This document shows, in pieces, positions 8,156 through 16,346 of a stretch of 64,000 nucleotides of DNA. Origin of the DNA: Salisediminibacterium beveridgei (GTDB lineage: Bacteria > Bacillota > Bacilli > Bacillales > Salisediminibacteriaceae). The notes under the pieces were generated by a model. It made no database searches. It was not told where the DNA came from and saw only the letters and a list, made by a program, of their open reading frames with translations. The position numbers and the translations under genes were made by a program. The stretch lies in assembly GCF_001721685.1 (NCBI RefSeq), contig NZ_CP012502.1, positions 248,001 through 312,000 on the forward strand, written 5' to 3'. Numbering within the stretch: position 1 is the first letter of the stretch; each line of letters starts with the position of its first letter.

Positions 8156-8190
8156 AAAACCTGCCGGGATAAGTTCCTGGCAGGTTTTTT
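8156..8190 (+). terminator. Rho-independent terminator after the TRAP remnant
   Basis: AAACCTGCCGGGA pairs with TCCTGGCAGGTTT across a short loop, then TTTTTT. A good terminator here shows that the degraded reading frame upstream was once a real gene. Confidence 0.85.
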
Positions 8191-8323
8191 GCGTGGGGGG
8201 CTTTACATTCCTGATTCGAGAAAGTCGGGGTGTGTGCATTATGATTGGTGTATTCATGCGCGTTTGATTCGAATGATGGATTGAGATGTCATCAGCAAAC
8301 TGCTTTTCGACCGTCATTAATAT

Positions 8324-8619
8324 TTAAATATTAAAACTCTTCTCAAACGCCTCATAATCCAGATCAAGACGTTCACAGTTCAACTTCAGCCGCTCAAAAA
8401 ATCGGCAGTCTCCTCATCAACCGGTACATCCCTTTTGAATGAATACAGTTCGATCAGATCCACCAGTTCGTTAAAATACGCCACGCACCCTATAATACCC
8501 CAACCGGAAACCATATCAGCTTGAACAGACAAAACCGGCCCGTGATGCCCGGGCCGGTGAATTGGATCCGAAACAAACATTGCTGCTTCAAAAGCGCATT
8601 TGACCTGCTGGTCTGCCAC
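8324..8619 (-). pseudogene. Frameshifted small gene, unknown family
   Basis: A minus-strand frame from about 8619 reads ADMVSGWGIIGCVAYFNELV and runs to a stop at 8386. Shifting frame by one in the T6 run near 8397-8402 restores a plausible C-terminus, FFERLKLNCERLDLDYEAFE, ending at TAA 8324. No ribosome binding site precedes the GTG at 8619 and the 5' end looks truncated. I do not recognise the family. A frameshift in a homopolymer could also be a sequencing error. Confidence 0.4.
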
Positions 8620-8714
8620 TAATCAGGTCAAGGGGAAGTCGTTGTCTTCGGTTCGGCGGTCAACGGCTCCTCCAGTTGTTTGAAGCTGTGGGCGATCAAA
8701 AGCTGGACGACGTA

Positions 8715-9317
8715 TTAGAGGCTCATGATAAAGACGGCGGAATGTTCAATATCGGTGATGAACCGGTTCCAGGCGATCAGCGTATCGGAAAAATAAAACA
8801 GGATGCTCCCCATAATTACCCAGAGGTTGCCGGTCAGGACAGCGAACAGGACCATCACGGAAATCACGACGATGTAAAAGAGTAGCGCCCCCATCATCAC
8901 CGTATCCCCTCTTCCCGCAAGGGCTCCCAAAAGCTGTGAAGCGAGGACATAGGAATACAGCGCGATGGGAACAGTGGCAAACCACTTCACCCGTGTCCCC
9001 GAAGTCCTGAGCATAAAGCCTGCCAGGTAGAACACATGGCCAAGTAGAAAGATCGCGAGACCCGCTATGAACGAATAGGCAATCACCGCATCGGCCAGAA
9101 TGCAGACGATGATCCCCGTCATCATCAGCCTGTGAAACGCCGTGCGAAAAGAGCGCTCCGGCAAGCGCAAAAACGCATAAAAGATAATCAGTGCCATCGG
9201 AATCACCTTGAACAGCACCTTCACCAGCTGCGGATCTTCCGGGATTAAAAATATATACACCAGACCCGTCAGCACAACCAGTACCGGCAGCACAACATTG
9301 AGCCTCTTCTTCATCAT
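8715..9317 (-). CDS. YhhN/TMEM86-family membrane protein (lysoplasmalogenase-like), premature stop
   Basis: This 200-residue polytopic protein has about seven hydrophobic helices and the YhhN-family pattern: ILADAVIAY, FLLGHVFYLAGF, and a C-terminal GSILFYFSDTLIAWNRF with the conserved Ser-Asp. Family members include lysoplasmalogenases. The frame stops at TAA 8715-8717 just where homologues continue with a last helix; reading through gives YVVQLLIAHSFKQLEEPLT, ending at 8628. A TAT-to-TAA change could explain this, so the gene may be losing function, like its decayed neighbours. A GGGGG ribosome binding site precedes the start. Confidence 0.7.
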   Translation of the reverse strand: MMKKRLNVVLPVLVVLTGLVYIFLIPEDPQLVKVLFKVIPMALIIFYAFLRLPERSFRTAFHRLMMTGIIVCILADAVIAYSFIAGLAIFLLGHVFYLAGFMLRTSGTRVKWFATVPIALYSYVLASQLLGALAGRGDTVMMGALLFYIVVISVMVLFAVLTGNLWVIMGSILFYFSDTLIAWNRFITDIEHSAVFIMSL

Positions 9318-9699
9318 ATAACCCCCGTTTGTATGTCATTGTCTGTCATAGCTATAAAAGCACATTTATATAAATAAAATCATATTTATATCTATTAAAT
9401 ACAAAAACCCGTATTCAATTCGATAAAATCGACTTATGAAAATCCATGTACAAAATCAAAATAAACCTTTTCAGCGGGAGCGGGTTATGAACGAAATGGA
9501 AATGAATACAGATCGGTAAACGATCTGTCAAAGTATCGATCGACTAAGGCTGTTGTCAGCAACTTAATAATCAGCCACAGATCATAATAATTAGCACTAG
9601 GAATCACAGCAATTATCCGCTATAATTGTTTACGGAATGGTAACGAACGATGAGTTATCCCAGCTTAAAAGTTTATTGAAATGCGAGGAAAGATATCCT
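9318..9699 (+). promoter_or_regulatory. Intergenic control region upstream of the polysaccharide module
   Basis: This 380-bp AT-rich gap between the divergent yhhN and wzz genes contains a TATAAT at 9621-9626 with a poor -35 match, and a perfect inverted repeat ACAGATCG/CGATCTGT with a 5-nt loop (9508-9528) that could be an operator or mRNA hairpin. A GTAACGAACG-led extension of the wzz frame begins near 9637 but lacks a ribosome binding site. No other gene is visible. Confidence 0.5.
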
Positions 9700-10437
9700 A
9701 TGGAAGAAACCATTAGTCTAAAAGACATTTATACGACGCTGCGAAAGCGGCTGGTCCTGATCATTGTCATCACAGTGCTTTGTGCAGCGGGAGCCTGGGC
9801 CTACTCATCCTATCTCGTGACACCGATGTATTCGTCTTCAGCCCAGCTGTTGGTCAATCACACGGATACGGATTTCGAGAGCCTCTCCTCCGGAGATATC
9901 CGGACGAACCGGGACCTCATTGATACATACAGCGTGGTGCTTGTTTCACCACGTATTCTCGAACCCGTAAAGGAAAACCTGGAACTGAACCGCACCACAG
10001 GTGCGCTCGGTAATCAGATTCAGGTGACCAGTGAAGGGAACTCCCAAGTGATGCGCATTCAAGTAGAGGACGCCAACCCGGAAAACGCAGCGGTCATCGC
10101 CAATGAACTGGGCACGGTTTTTCAACAGGAGATCCCGCAGATTATGAATGTCAACAACGTCTCGATCCTCTCAGAAGCCACACCGGACGCATCACCTGTC
10201 AGTCCGAATGTGGAACTCAATTCCACGATTGGTCTTGTGATCGGGCTCATGATTAGTACAGGCTTGGCGTTCCTCCTCGCATTTCTGGATACACGCATCC
10301 ATACAGAAGAGCATGTGACTAAGGAATTGGGCTTGCCGCTGCTTGCAAGTGTTTCCCACATGGATCAAAAAAACGTGAAAAAAGGACGCAACCTGGTATC
10401 GAAAAAAGTGAAGGAGGGTTCGCGATATGGGACGTAA
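9700..10437 (+). CDS. Wzz-type chain-length/kinase-activator membrane protein (CapA/TkmA/EpsA-like)
   Basis: This protein of about 245 residues has two membrane helices, near 20-40 (LVLIIVITVLCAAGAWAYSS) and near 180-200 (TIGLVIGLMISTGLAFLLAF), bracketing an extracellular Wzz domain, then a cytosolic tail with PLLASV. In Firmicutes this is the transmembrane modulator of the separate cytosolic tyrosine kinase encoded next. The start at 9700 has GAGGAAAG eight bases upstream; the in-frame ATG at 9637 has none. It overlaps the kinase gene by 11 nt and opens the control module for glycan length and export. Confidence 0.88.
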   Translation: MEETISLKDIYTTLRKRLVLIIVITVLCAAGAWAYSSYLVTPMYSSSAQLLVNHTDTDFESLSSGDIRTNRDLIDTYSVVLVSPRILEPVKENLELNRTTGALGNQIQVTSEGNSQVMRIQVEDANPENAAVIANELGTVFQQEIPQIMNVNNVSILSEATPDASPVSPNVELNSTIGLVIGLMISTGLAFLLAFLDTRIHTEEHVTKELGLPLLASVSHMDQKNVKKGRNLVSKKVKEGSRYGT

Positions 10438-11140
10438 ACAGAAAAAACGGGCGCTGAAATCCATAACATCAAAGCCCCAGCTGATTACAGAAACCGATCC
10501 CCGCTCTCCGATCGCGGAACAATTCAAAACACTGCGGACAAATATCCAGTTCTCCTCCTACGACCATGCCCTCCAGACGATGGTGATAACATCCTCCTCT
10601 CCAGGTGAAGGAAAATCGACCGTCGCTGCCAACCTCGCGGTGGTCTTGGCACAACAGGACAAGAAGGTCCTGATCATTGACGGGGACTTGCGAAAACCGA
10701 CGGTGCATTATACGTTCCGCATTCCCAATAAAACAGGACTCTCTTCGGTGATTACCGGTCAGGCACTCCTCGATGATGTGATCATTGCCTCGCAAACAGA
10801 AAGGGTGCACGTCCTCCCGAGCGGTCCGGTGCCGCCAAACCCCAGTGAAATGCTCTCATCGAACCGCATGGCAATGCTCCTTGATGAAGTGAAGGTGAAC
10901 TATGACTACATTGTCCTCGACACACCGCCGGTCAATGCCGTGACGGACGCGCAGATTCTCGGCAAGATGTGTGACGGGGTGATCCTGACGCTTCGAAGCG
11001 GGGTGACGGAAACCGAGGAAGCGCTTGATGCCAAAAGGGCCCTTGAGGCAACCGGGGCCAAAATCCTGGGTGCCGTGCTGAACGACCTTGCCGTGGAACA
11101 GTCTAAATACCACTACTATTACGGAGCGGAATCGTCTTGA
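10427..11140 (+). CDS. Bacterial tyrosine kinase (CapB/PtkA/EpsB family)
   Basis: This 237-residue BY-kinase has Walker A SSPGEGKSTVAANLA, Walker A' VLIIDGDLRKPT, Walker B YIVLDTPPVNAVTDA, and a C-terminal tyrosine cluster SKYHYYYGAESS for autophosphorylation. It acts with the preceding Wzz-like activator at the membrane and controls polymer length and sugar-nucleotide enzymes. The PHP-type phosphatase that should reverse its phosphorylation follows with a four-base overlap, giving the complete kinase-phosphatase switch. Confidence 0.93.
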   Translation: MGRKQKKRALKSITSKPQLITETDPRSPIAEQFKTLRTNIQFSSYDHALQTMVITSSSPGEGKSTVAANLAVVLAQQDKKVLIIDGDLRKPTVHYTFRIPNKTGLSSVITGQALLDDVIIASQTERVHVLPSGPVPPNPSEMLSSNRMAMLLDEVKVNYDYIVLDTPPVNAVTDAQILGKMCDGVILTLRSGVTETEEALDAKRALEATGAKILGAVLNDLAVEQSKYHYYYGAESS

Positions 11141-11925
11141 GACACGGGCATTTCCTGATTGATCTGCATTGCCACATCCTTCCCGGGATGGACGACGGGC
11201 CGCAAACAGCAGAAGCCTTTTGGCGAATGGCGCAGCTTGCGGATGATGAAGGCATCGACTACATCGTGGCCACACCGCACCACCGGACAGAACGCTATGA
11301 CAACGAACGGGAGCAGATTCTCACAGCAGTGGCCTATTGCAACAGCTTATTGTCTGACAGTGAGCTAGATGTCCGGATTCTCGGCGGGCAGGAGTGCCGG
11401 GCGTACCCGGATATGGCGGAAGGTCTGACAGCAGGCGAATTGATGACGGTGAACGATGCGACGTATCAGTTAGTTGAATTTCCCTCGGGGGACGTGCCGG
11501 ACTATGCGTTTCAGCTCATCTATAATTTGCATATGGAAGGCATTACACCGGTGATTGTTCACCCGGAGCGAAATCGGGTGATTCAGAAGGATCCGGAAAT
11601 ACTAAGGGCGTTAATCATCAATGGGGCAGTAGGGCAGTTAACCGCCGGGGCCCTGACGGGCAACTTCGGCAGAAGGGTCCGCAAATTCTCGGAGCTGCTG
11701 ATTGAGCACCACCTCGTTCACCTGATTGCATCGGATGCACACGATGTGACGAGGCGCCCCTTTCAATTGAAAGCAGGCTATCAGCAGATTCGCACCTTAT
11801 ACGGGGAGGCGCTTGAAACAGCCTTCCTGGCCAGAGCGGAAGATGTCCTCGTTGGCAGCGGCTTTTATCAGGAGCCTCCGGTAACCCCGGGGAAACGATT
11901 CGGATTGCCGTTTCGAAGGGGGTAA
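11137..11925 (+). CDS. PHP-family tyrosine-protein phosphatase (YwqE/CpsB/EpsC-like)
   Basis: This 262-residue metal-dependent phosphatase begins FLIDLHCHILPGMDDGPQT, the PHP metal-binding motif, with further ligands in VATPHHRTERY, TPVIVHPERN and LIASDAHD. It dephosphorylates the tyrosine cluster of the adjacent kinase. The start is a TTG overlapping the kinase stop (TTGA), supported by GGAG about ten bases upstream. It ends the module; a 425-bp gap separates it from galU. Confidence 0.92.
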   Translation: MRHGHFLIDLHCHILPGMDDGPQTAEAFWRMAQLADDEGIDYIVATPHHRTERYDNEREQILTAVAYCNSLLSDSELDVRILGGQECRAYPDMAEGLTAGELMTVNDATYQLVEFPSGDVPDYAFQLIYNLHMEGITPVIVHPERNRVIQKDPEILRALIINGAVGQLTAGALTGNFGRRVRKFSELLIEHHLVHLIASDAHDVTRRPFQLKAGYQQIRTLYGEALETAFLARAEDVLVGSGFYQEPPVTPGKRFGLPFRRG

Positions 11926-12057
11926 ATACGCCAGGTTTGTGACGATGGTGCTAAATCACCGGATTCAGCTACATTCTTACAATATTCTATGGTACAATTG
12001 GCAGTGCACGAAATAGGTCATTCCTCTTTTGCGAAACACTGCGATCCGCATACGTTG

Positions 12058-12164
12058 TCACATCTCACCATGAGTGGAAGATGTGATCTTTTCATATTTA
12101 CAGGCAAATGTCGTAACCTGTCGAAACATTCCAGTTAACAACAATCACAAAACGTGTCACGTTT
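12058..12164 (+). promoter_or_regulatory. Hairpin and palindrome in the gap before galU
   Basis: The gap from 11926 to 12350 carries no gene. CACATCT (12059-12065) pairs with AGATGTG (12079-12085), followed by ATCTTTTC: a modest terminator for the preceding module. At 12150-12164 lies a perfect 15-bp palindrome, AAACGTGTCACGTTT, a good candidate repressor site. A TACAAT (-10-like) at 11993 lacks a clear -35. The regulator is unknown. Confidence 0.45.
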
Positions 12165-12350
12165 AATAAACCGATCCGGTGATGTCTCCTGACCGCTATC
12201 AATGGAAATACTCGGCTTTGCTGCGGGTCTTTGAAAAAAGAGGCCTTAGGTACCATGTGTTACCAATGGTGAAGTGTGAGGACAGGTTGGATGCCTGATT
12301 ACGAATACATAAGATAAGATTTGTTATTTTTTCGAACAGAGGTGTGTGTG

Positions 12351-13238
12351 ATGAAGAGAGTGAAAAAAGCGATTATTCCAGCGGCGGGTCTTGGAACACG
12401 GTTTCTGCCGGCTACGAAAGCGATGCCGAAAGAGATGCTGCCGATTGTCGATAAGCCAACGATTCAGTATATCGTGGAAGAAGCGGTGGCTTCGGGCATA
12501 GAAGACATCATCATTGTCACAGGAAAAGGAAAACGGGCGATCGAGGATCACTTCGATCATGCCTTTGAACTTGAAGAGAACCTGAAGGAAAAGGGGAAGA
12601 CTGAGCTGCTCGAGAAAGTGCAATACGCGTCAGATATGGTGGACATTCATTATATCCGCCAAAAGGACGCCCTCGGTCTCGGCCACGCGATCTGGTGCGC
12701 CCGTAAATTCATCGGGAATGAACCGTTTGCGGTACTGTTAGGGGACGACATTGTTCAGTCGGAAGAGCCTTGCCTCAAACAGCTCATGAATCAGTATGAT
12801 GAAAAAGGAGCTTCAGTGGTCGGTGTGCAGTCGGTCCCCGACGAAGCAACCGAGCGTTACGGCATCGTCGATCCCGAACAGAAGATGAATGGGCGTCTTT
12901 ACAGCGTCAATCACTTTGTGGAGAAACCTAAGCCAGGCACGGCGCCGTCGAACCTCGCCATCATGGGCCGGTATATCCTGACGCCGGAGATCTTTGACTT
13001 TCTCGGGGAGAAAGAGTTCGGTGCAGGCGGCGAGATTCAGCTGACAGATGCCATTGAGAAGCTCAATACTGTGCAGCGGGTTTTTGCCTATGATTTCGAA
13101 GGGAAGCGCTTTGACGTTGGCGAGAAGGTCGGTTTTGTCAAAACGACGGTGGAGCTGGCGATGCAGGACGGGGAAATCGCCAAAGAACTGAAGCCGTTTC
13201 TTGAAGACCTTCTGGACAGCATAAAAGAAAAGCAATAA
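12351..13238 (+). CDS. galU: UTP-glucose-1-phosphate uridylyltransferase
   Basis: This 295-residue enzyme makes UDP-glucose from UTP and glucose 1-phosphate. It has the nucleotidyltransferase start [32 protein letters not shown], here seen as [20 protein letters not shown] and [15 protein letters not shown], then LLGDDIV and FVEKPKPG and [12 protein letters not shown] 12351 is chosen, with AGAGGTG upstream. UDP-glucose feeds the dehydrogenase (ugd, 23.5 kb) and UDP-glucuronate epimerase in this locus. A terminator follows, so galU is its own unit. Confidence 0.95.
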   Translation: MKRVKKAIIPAAGLGTRFLPATKAMPKEMLPIVDKPTIQYIVEEAVASGIEDIIIVTGKGKRAIEDHFDHAFELEENLKEKGKTELLEKVQYASDMVDIHYIRQKDALGLGHAIWCARKFIGNEPFAVLLGDDIVQSEEPCLKQLMNQYDEKGASVVGVQSVPDEATERYGIVDPEQKMNGRLYSVNHFVEKPKPGTAPSNLAIMGRYILTPEIFDFLGEKEFGAGGEIQLTDAIEKLNTVQRVFAYDFEGKRFDVGEKVGFVKTTVELAMQDGEIAKELKPFLEDLLDSIKEKQ

Positions 13239-13241
13239 AAG

Positions 13242-13275
13242 AAGAGCCGGGAAAGATATCCGGCTCTTTTATATT
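13242..13275 (+). terminator. Terminator after galU
   Basis: AAGAGCCGG (13242-13250) pairs with CCGGCTCTT (13260-13268), followed by TTAT. It sits between galU and the convergent comK-like gene and may serve both. Confidence 0.85.
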
Positions 13276-13288
13276 ATAGTCAGGAGAG

Positions 13289-13762
13289 TTAATCAAGCAG
13301 CCGGTTCTTGATCAGATAATGATTGGAATACATCTTTTCCAGGAACCGGCTCGAACAGCGGACCGAAAAGATCCCGTTCCCACCAAGCTTAATATGAAGA
13401 TGATTATGTTCAAAATGGCTTCGGCCATTGTCAGATGCGATGTGTTCCACATTAATCCAGATGCAGTCATCGTTCCGGTGACTGTTCATCGGCTGAAGCA
13501 GGATCGCTTCCCGTTCACTGATCAAAGCAGGATACAGATACTGTTTCTTCGGGCCAAGGATCTTCGCCATGGAGCGAAGCCGTCCTTTGAAGTCAGATCC
13601 GTTATCGAGACAGGCGTCCTCAATCACTTCGAGCGGTTTTCGGCTGTCATAGTGCACACTGTTGTCCGATTCCGTGATTCTGGTTTGATATACCGGGTGG
13701 AAATACCTTTCAAAAACAAAGCTTTCTTTTTTGACTTTGTACGGCAAAATTATCTGAGTCAT
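13289..13762 (-). CDS. comK: ComK-family competence transcription factor, short C-terminus
   Basis: This 157-residue protein matches the ComK fold: SVHYDSRKPLEVIEDACLDNG corresponds in pattern to the ComK core (KPLQIVDRSC in B. subtilis), followed by KKQYLYPALIS, CIWINVEHI, and GIFSVRCSSRFLEKMY. ComK activates DNA-uptake genes. The protein ends at KNRLLD, about where B. subtilis ComK still has some 35 residues including the FMLYP motif recognised by MecA for ClpCP degradation. AAGGAG eight bases upstream supports the start. The gene lies between galU and the glycan locus, an unusual place. Confidence 0.8.
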   Translation of the reverse strand: MTQIILPYKVKKESFVFERYFHPVYQTRITESDNSVHYDSRKPLEVIEDACLDNGSDFKGRLRSMAKILGPKKQYLYPALISEREAILLQPMNSHRNDDCIWINVEHIASDNGRSHFEHNHLHIKLGGNGIFSVRCSSRFLEKMYSNHYLIKNRLLD

Positions 13763-13878
13763 CTTCTAATCTCCTTACTATTCTTTTTTAGAGGCCATGG
13801 TCCGAATTCACCTGAAGAAATCGTTTGCATGAATTCAAGAAAAGGGGACTCACCACTGAATAACCAGGAGTGAGTCAT
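13759..13878 (-). CDS. Small protein overlapping comK, unknown
   Basis: A 39-residue frame, MTHSWLFSGESPFLEFMQTI then SSGEFGPWPLKKNSKEIRR, ends in an ATGA overlap with the comK start, and its last codons contain the comK ribosome binding site. An in-frame ATG at 13944 would extend it to 61 residues. AGGA six bases before 13878 gives modest support. It could be a coupled leader peptide or a regulator; no family is recognised. Confidence 0.4.
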   Translation of the reverse strand: MTHSWLFSGESPFLEFMQTISSGEFGPWPLKKNSKEIRR

Positions 13879-13984
13879 TGGATTTCCTGAACGTGAATTA
13901 TTGAACAAAAGACCTATAGCTTTATCATACCGTAAGATCTGCATTTGGCAAGTATTTTATTCAAAAAATGAATAATAAAAACAA

Positions 13985-14512
13985 TTAACCCATACTTTCG
14001 ACACGATTCGCCATACGTAATTTACGAATGGCCCCTTTACGCCAGGATTTCACGGTCTCTTTCGAGACCTTGTAATGATCGGCAAGGTCAGCGACGCTGT
14101 CGCCGCGGATGATGGCCCCTTCATACCAACAGAGTTCCCGGGGTGTGAGATTCATACTGACACCGTAATCGAACAGTTCCAGCACTTTTAAGGCATCGTC
14201 TTCAACAGCAGGAGCAGATTCAGCAATGCTGGAGTGATCTGTCAGGTGATTGTGATGACTCCACTTGTCTTGATCCCTTAAGTAGTTACACATACGTCCG
14301 TGAATATAGAGACGTGCATAGGACGGGAATGCGCCCTTGTCTCCGTCAAAGCGCTGCCAGGCGTCAAACAGTGCCAGCATGCCGATATGTTCATACTCAT
14401 CCCGTTTCCCGGATAAACCGAGTCGATCGATGGTACTGTGAATCAAAGGCATAAAATCAGAAATCACTTCATCAAAGGTCTTTGCGTAAATGTCGTAATG
14501 CTCTCTTGTCAT
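13985..14512 (-). CDS. Sigma-70 family RNA polymerase sigma factor, small
   Basis: This 175-residue protein has a sigma region 2 (residues about 20-80, YEHIGMLALFDAWQRFD and FPSYARLYIHGRMCNYLRDQ) and a region 4 helix-turn-helix (LTPRELCWYEGAIIRGDSVADLA, in part, to VSKETVKSWRKGAIRKLR). It lacks regions 1 and 3, like short alternative sigma factors. Placed upstream of comK on the same strand, it could be a competence or envelope-stress sigma factor. No anti-sigma factor is visible nearby. The ribosome binding site is weak, so the start may be elsewhere. Confidence 0.78.
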   Translation of the reverse strand: MTREHYDIYAKTFDEVISDFMPLIHSTIDRLGLSGKRDEYEHIGMLALFDAWQRFDGDKGAFPSYARLYIHGRMCNYLRDQDKWSHHNHLTDHSSIAESAPAVEDDALKVLELFDYGVSMNLTPRELCWYEGAIIRGDSVADLADHYKVSKETVKSWRKGAIRKLRMANRVESMG

Positions 14513-14619
14513 CTTGATCAGTCGATTCTGAAAGCCGGCTTTCGTGTATTCCGCGGTAGCTTTACTATAAGCTGAAGAAGAGAAGGTTACGAATCGCCAA
14601 AACAGTCATTCTGCTTAAG

Positions 14620-14685
14620 CGAAATCATCGATTTTGCTATACGAAATTGATGATTCAGATAGACGAAATAAAGGATTTTGGCAGA
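14620..14685. repeat. Three tandem 22-bp repeats upstream of the sigma gene
   Basis: CGAAAT recurs at 14620, 14642 and 14664 with an exact 22-bp period; each unit also carries GATT at the same offset. Units are CGAAATCATCGATTTTGCTA.., CGAAATTGATGATTCAGATA.. and CGAAATAAAGGATTTTGGCA... The spacing is two helical turns, so the repeats sit on one face of the DNA, as expected of a cooperative protein-binding array. They lie in the divergent gap between the sigma gene and the glycan locus (14513-14868). Confidence 0.7.
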
Positions 14686-14868
14686 ATTTTAATATATTGA
14701 TCTACCTTTGAAGTTGAGATGTTAAACTAAAGATGTCCTGAGGGCGTGTTCAAGTATGGAAGAAACTCGTCTCTAATTTTCAGAATGAATTAGATTATTA
14801 GTAGTCATTTGGTTGTTCAAAACCAAGTCAGTACTAATGATCTGATGAAAAAAGGAGTGCATTCAACG

Positions 14869-15501
14869 ATGTATATGAAAATAAAACGACTTTCAGATAT
14901 TGCCCTGTCAGCAGCAGGTCTATTAATTTTATCACCAGTTTTTCTGGGTCTTATTATTGGAATCAAACTCGATTCCAAAGGACCGGTATTATTCAAACAA
15001 AAAAGAGTCGGAATCCATAAAAGCTATTTCAATATCTATAAATTCCGTACAATGCGAATTGATACACCTAGAGATACCCCAACCCATTTGTTAGATAATC
15101 CTGATCAATACATAACAAAGATGGGCAAATTCTTAAGAAAGACCTCATTAGATGAATTGCCACAGATCTTAAATATCCTTTCTGGGAAGATGAGTATCAT
15201 CGGTCCAAGGCCAGCGCTTTGGAATCAATATGATCTGATCGCTAAGCGTGATAAATACGGGGCTAACGATATACCTCCGGGATTAACCGGATGGGCGCAG
15301 ATTAATGGTAGGGATGAACTTCCAATAGACGTGAAAGCTCATTTAGATGGAGAATACGTTAGGAAGCTAGGTTTGATTATGGATCTTAAATGCTTTTTCG
15401 GTACATTCATCAGCGTGTTGAAGAGCGACGGTGTCGTTGAAGGGAAAACCTGTCCATCAAATAATAGCGACAACAAGAAAAGGGTTGTGTCAAAACAATG
15501 A
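14869..15501 (+). CDS. Initiating phospho-sugar transferase (undecaprenyl-phosphate; PglC/WcaJ C-terminal type)
   Basis: This protein of about 210 residues has one N-terminal membrane helix (SDIALSAAGLLILSPVFLGL), then the bacterial sugar transferase domain: KRVGIHKSYFNIYKFRTM, LRKTSLDELPQILNILSG, MSIIGPRPAL, and PGLTGWAQINGRD. It transfers a sugar phosphate onto undecaprenyl phosphate and starts repeat-unit synthesis. The start at 14869 follows AAAGGAG; an in-frame ATG at 14809 is unlikely. The next gene, a 4-ketosugar reductase-like protein, suggests that the first sugar is an N-acetylated 6-deoxyhexose. Confidence 0.9.
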   Translation: MYMKIKRLSDIALSAAGLLILSPVFLGLIIGIKLDSKGPVLFKQKRVGIHKSYFNIYKFRTMRIDTPRDTPTHLLDNPDQYITKMGKFLRKTSLDELPQILNILSGKMSIIGPRPALWNQYDLIAKRDKYGANDIPPGLTGWAQINGRDELPIDVKAHLDGEYVRKLGLIMDLKCFFGTFISVLKSDGVVEGKTCPSNNSDNKKRVVSKQ

Positions 15502-16346
15502 ACGTATTGATAACCGGAAACAATGGATATGTCGGCAATCGATTAAAAAAGTGGTTAAAAAATCGTCACGACTTCAATGTTGATACAGTAGGTGTACGTG
15601 ATAATGAATGGGAAAAACTTGATTTATCTTTTTATGATGCAATCGTTCATGCGGCAGGCATAGCACATATGAAAGAAACAAAAGAAAACAAGAGTCTGTA
15701 CTATGAAATCAATCGAGATCTAACAATTAAGCTCGCTCAAAAAGCTAAAAGAGATGGGGTTCCTCATTTTATATTTATGAGCAGTATGAGCGTATATGGT
15801 ATTGAAACTGGTGTGATTGATCGTAATACTACGCCAAAACCGAAATCAAATTATGGGATTTCAAAACTTGAAGCGGAAAAATCGCTAATGACAATGATTA
15901 ATAGATCATTTACAGTCTCGATAATTCGACCACCTATGATTTACGGAAAGGACTCGAAAGGGAACTATGCGAAACTATCAATGATAGTAAAGAAGCTACC
16001 TATATTCCCAAACATACAAAATGAAAGAAGTATGTTGTTTATTGATAACCTTAACGAGTTTATCGCTTCGATAACTAGGGAGCCAATAAGCGGTTATTTC
16101 CATCCGCAAAATGAAAGCTATGTATGTACTACAGATATGGTCAGAGAGATATCAACTATTCATAATAAATCGATACTTTTCACTAAAATATTTAACCCAA
16201 TCATAAATATTATAAATAACCCGATATTGGATAAGATGTTTGGGAGTTTAATTTACTCAAAAGACATTGATTTGAAAAAGAAACATAATGAATATAATAT
16301 AATAAGCTTTTCGGAATCAATAAAGTTAACGGAGGAAAAAAAGTGA
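15498..16346 (+). CDS. NAD-dependent epimerase/reductase, likely UDP-4-keto-6-deoxy-HexNAc reductase
   Basis: This 282-residue short-chain dehydrogenase has the nucleotide motif ITGNNGYVGNRL and the catalytic YGISKLEAEKS with SSMSVYG upstream. It overlaps the initiating transferase by four bases. In several polysaccharide loci this pair works with a membrane 4,6-dehydratase (here at 39.2 kb) to make and load UDP-QuiNAc or UDP-FucNAc. That route is inferred; the fold is clear. The C-terminus is shorter and more divergent than in GalE-type epimerases. Confidence 0.78.
   Translation: MNVLITGNNGYVGNRLKKWLKNRHDFNVDTVGVRDNEWEKLDLSFYDAIVHAAGIAHMKETKENKSLYYEINRDLTIKLAQKAKRDGVPHFIFMSSMSVYGIETGVIDRNTTPKPKSNYGISKLEAEKSLMTMINRSFTVSIIRPPMIYGKDSKGNYAKLSMIVKKLPIFPNIQNERSMLFIDNLNEFIASITREPISGYFHPQNESYVCTTDMVREISTIHNKSILFTKIFNPIINIINNPILDKMFGSLIYSKDIDLKKKHNEYNIISFSESIKLTEEKK

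Noticed and set aside
13319..13873. 184-codon plus-strand frame opposite comK
   Set aside because: It is the antisense shadow of the ComK-like gene, which has a strong ribosome binding site and family motifs.
14620..14685. CRISPR array
   Set aside because: The units are only 22 bp, abut without spacers and differ in half of their positions.
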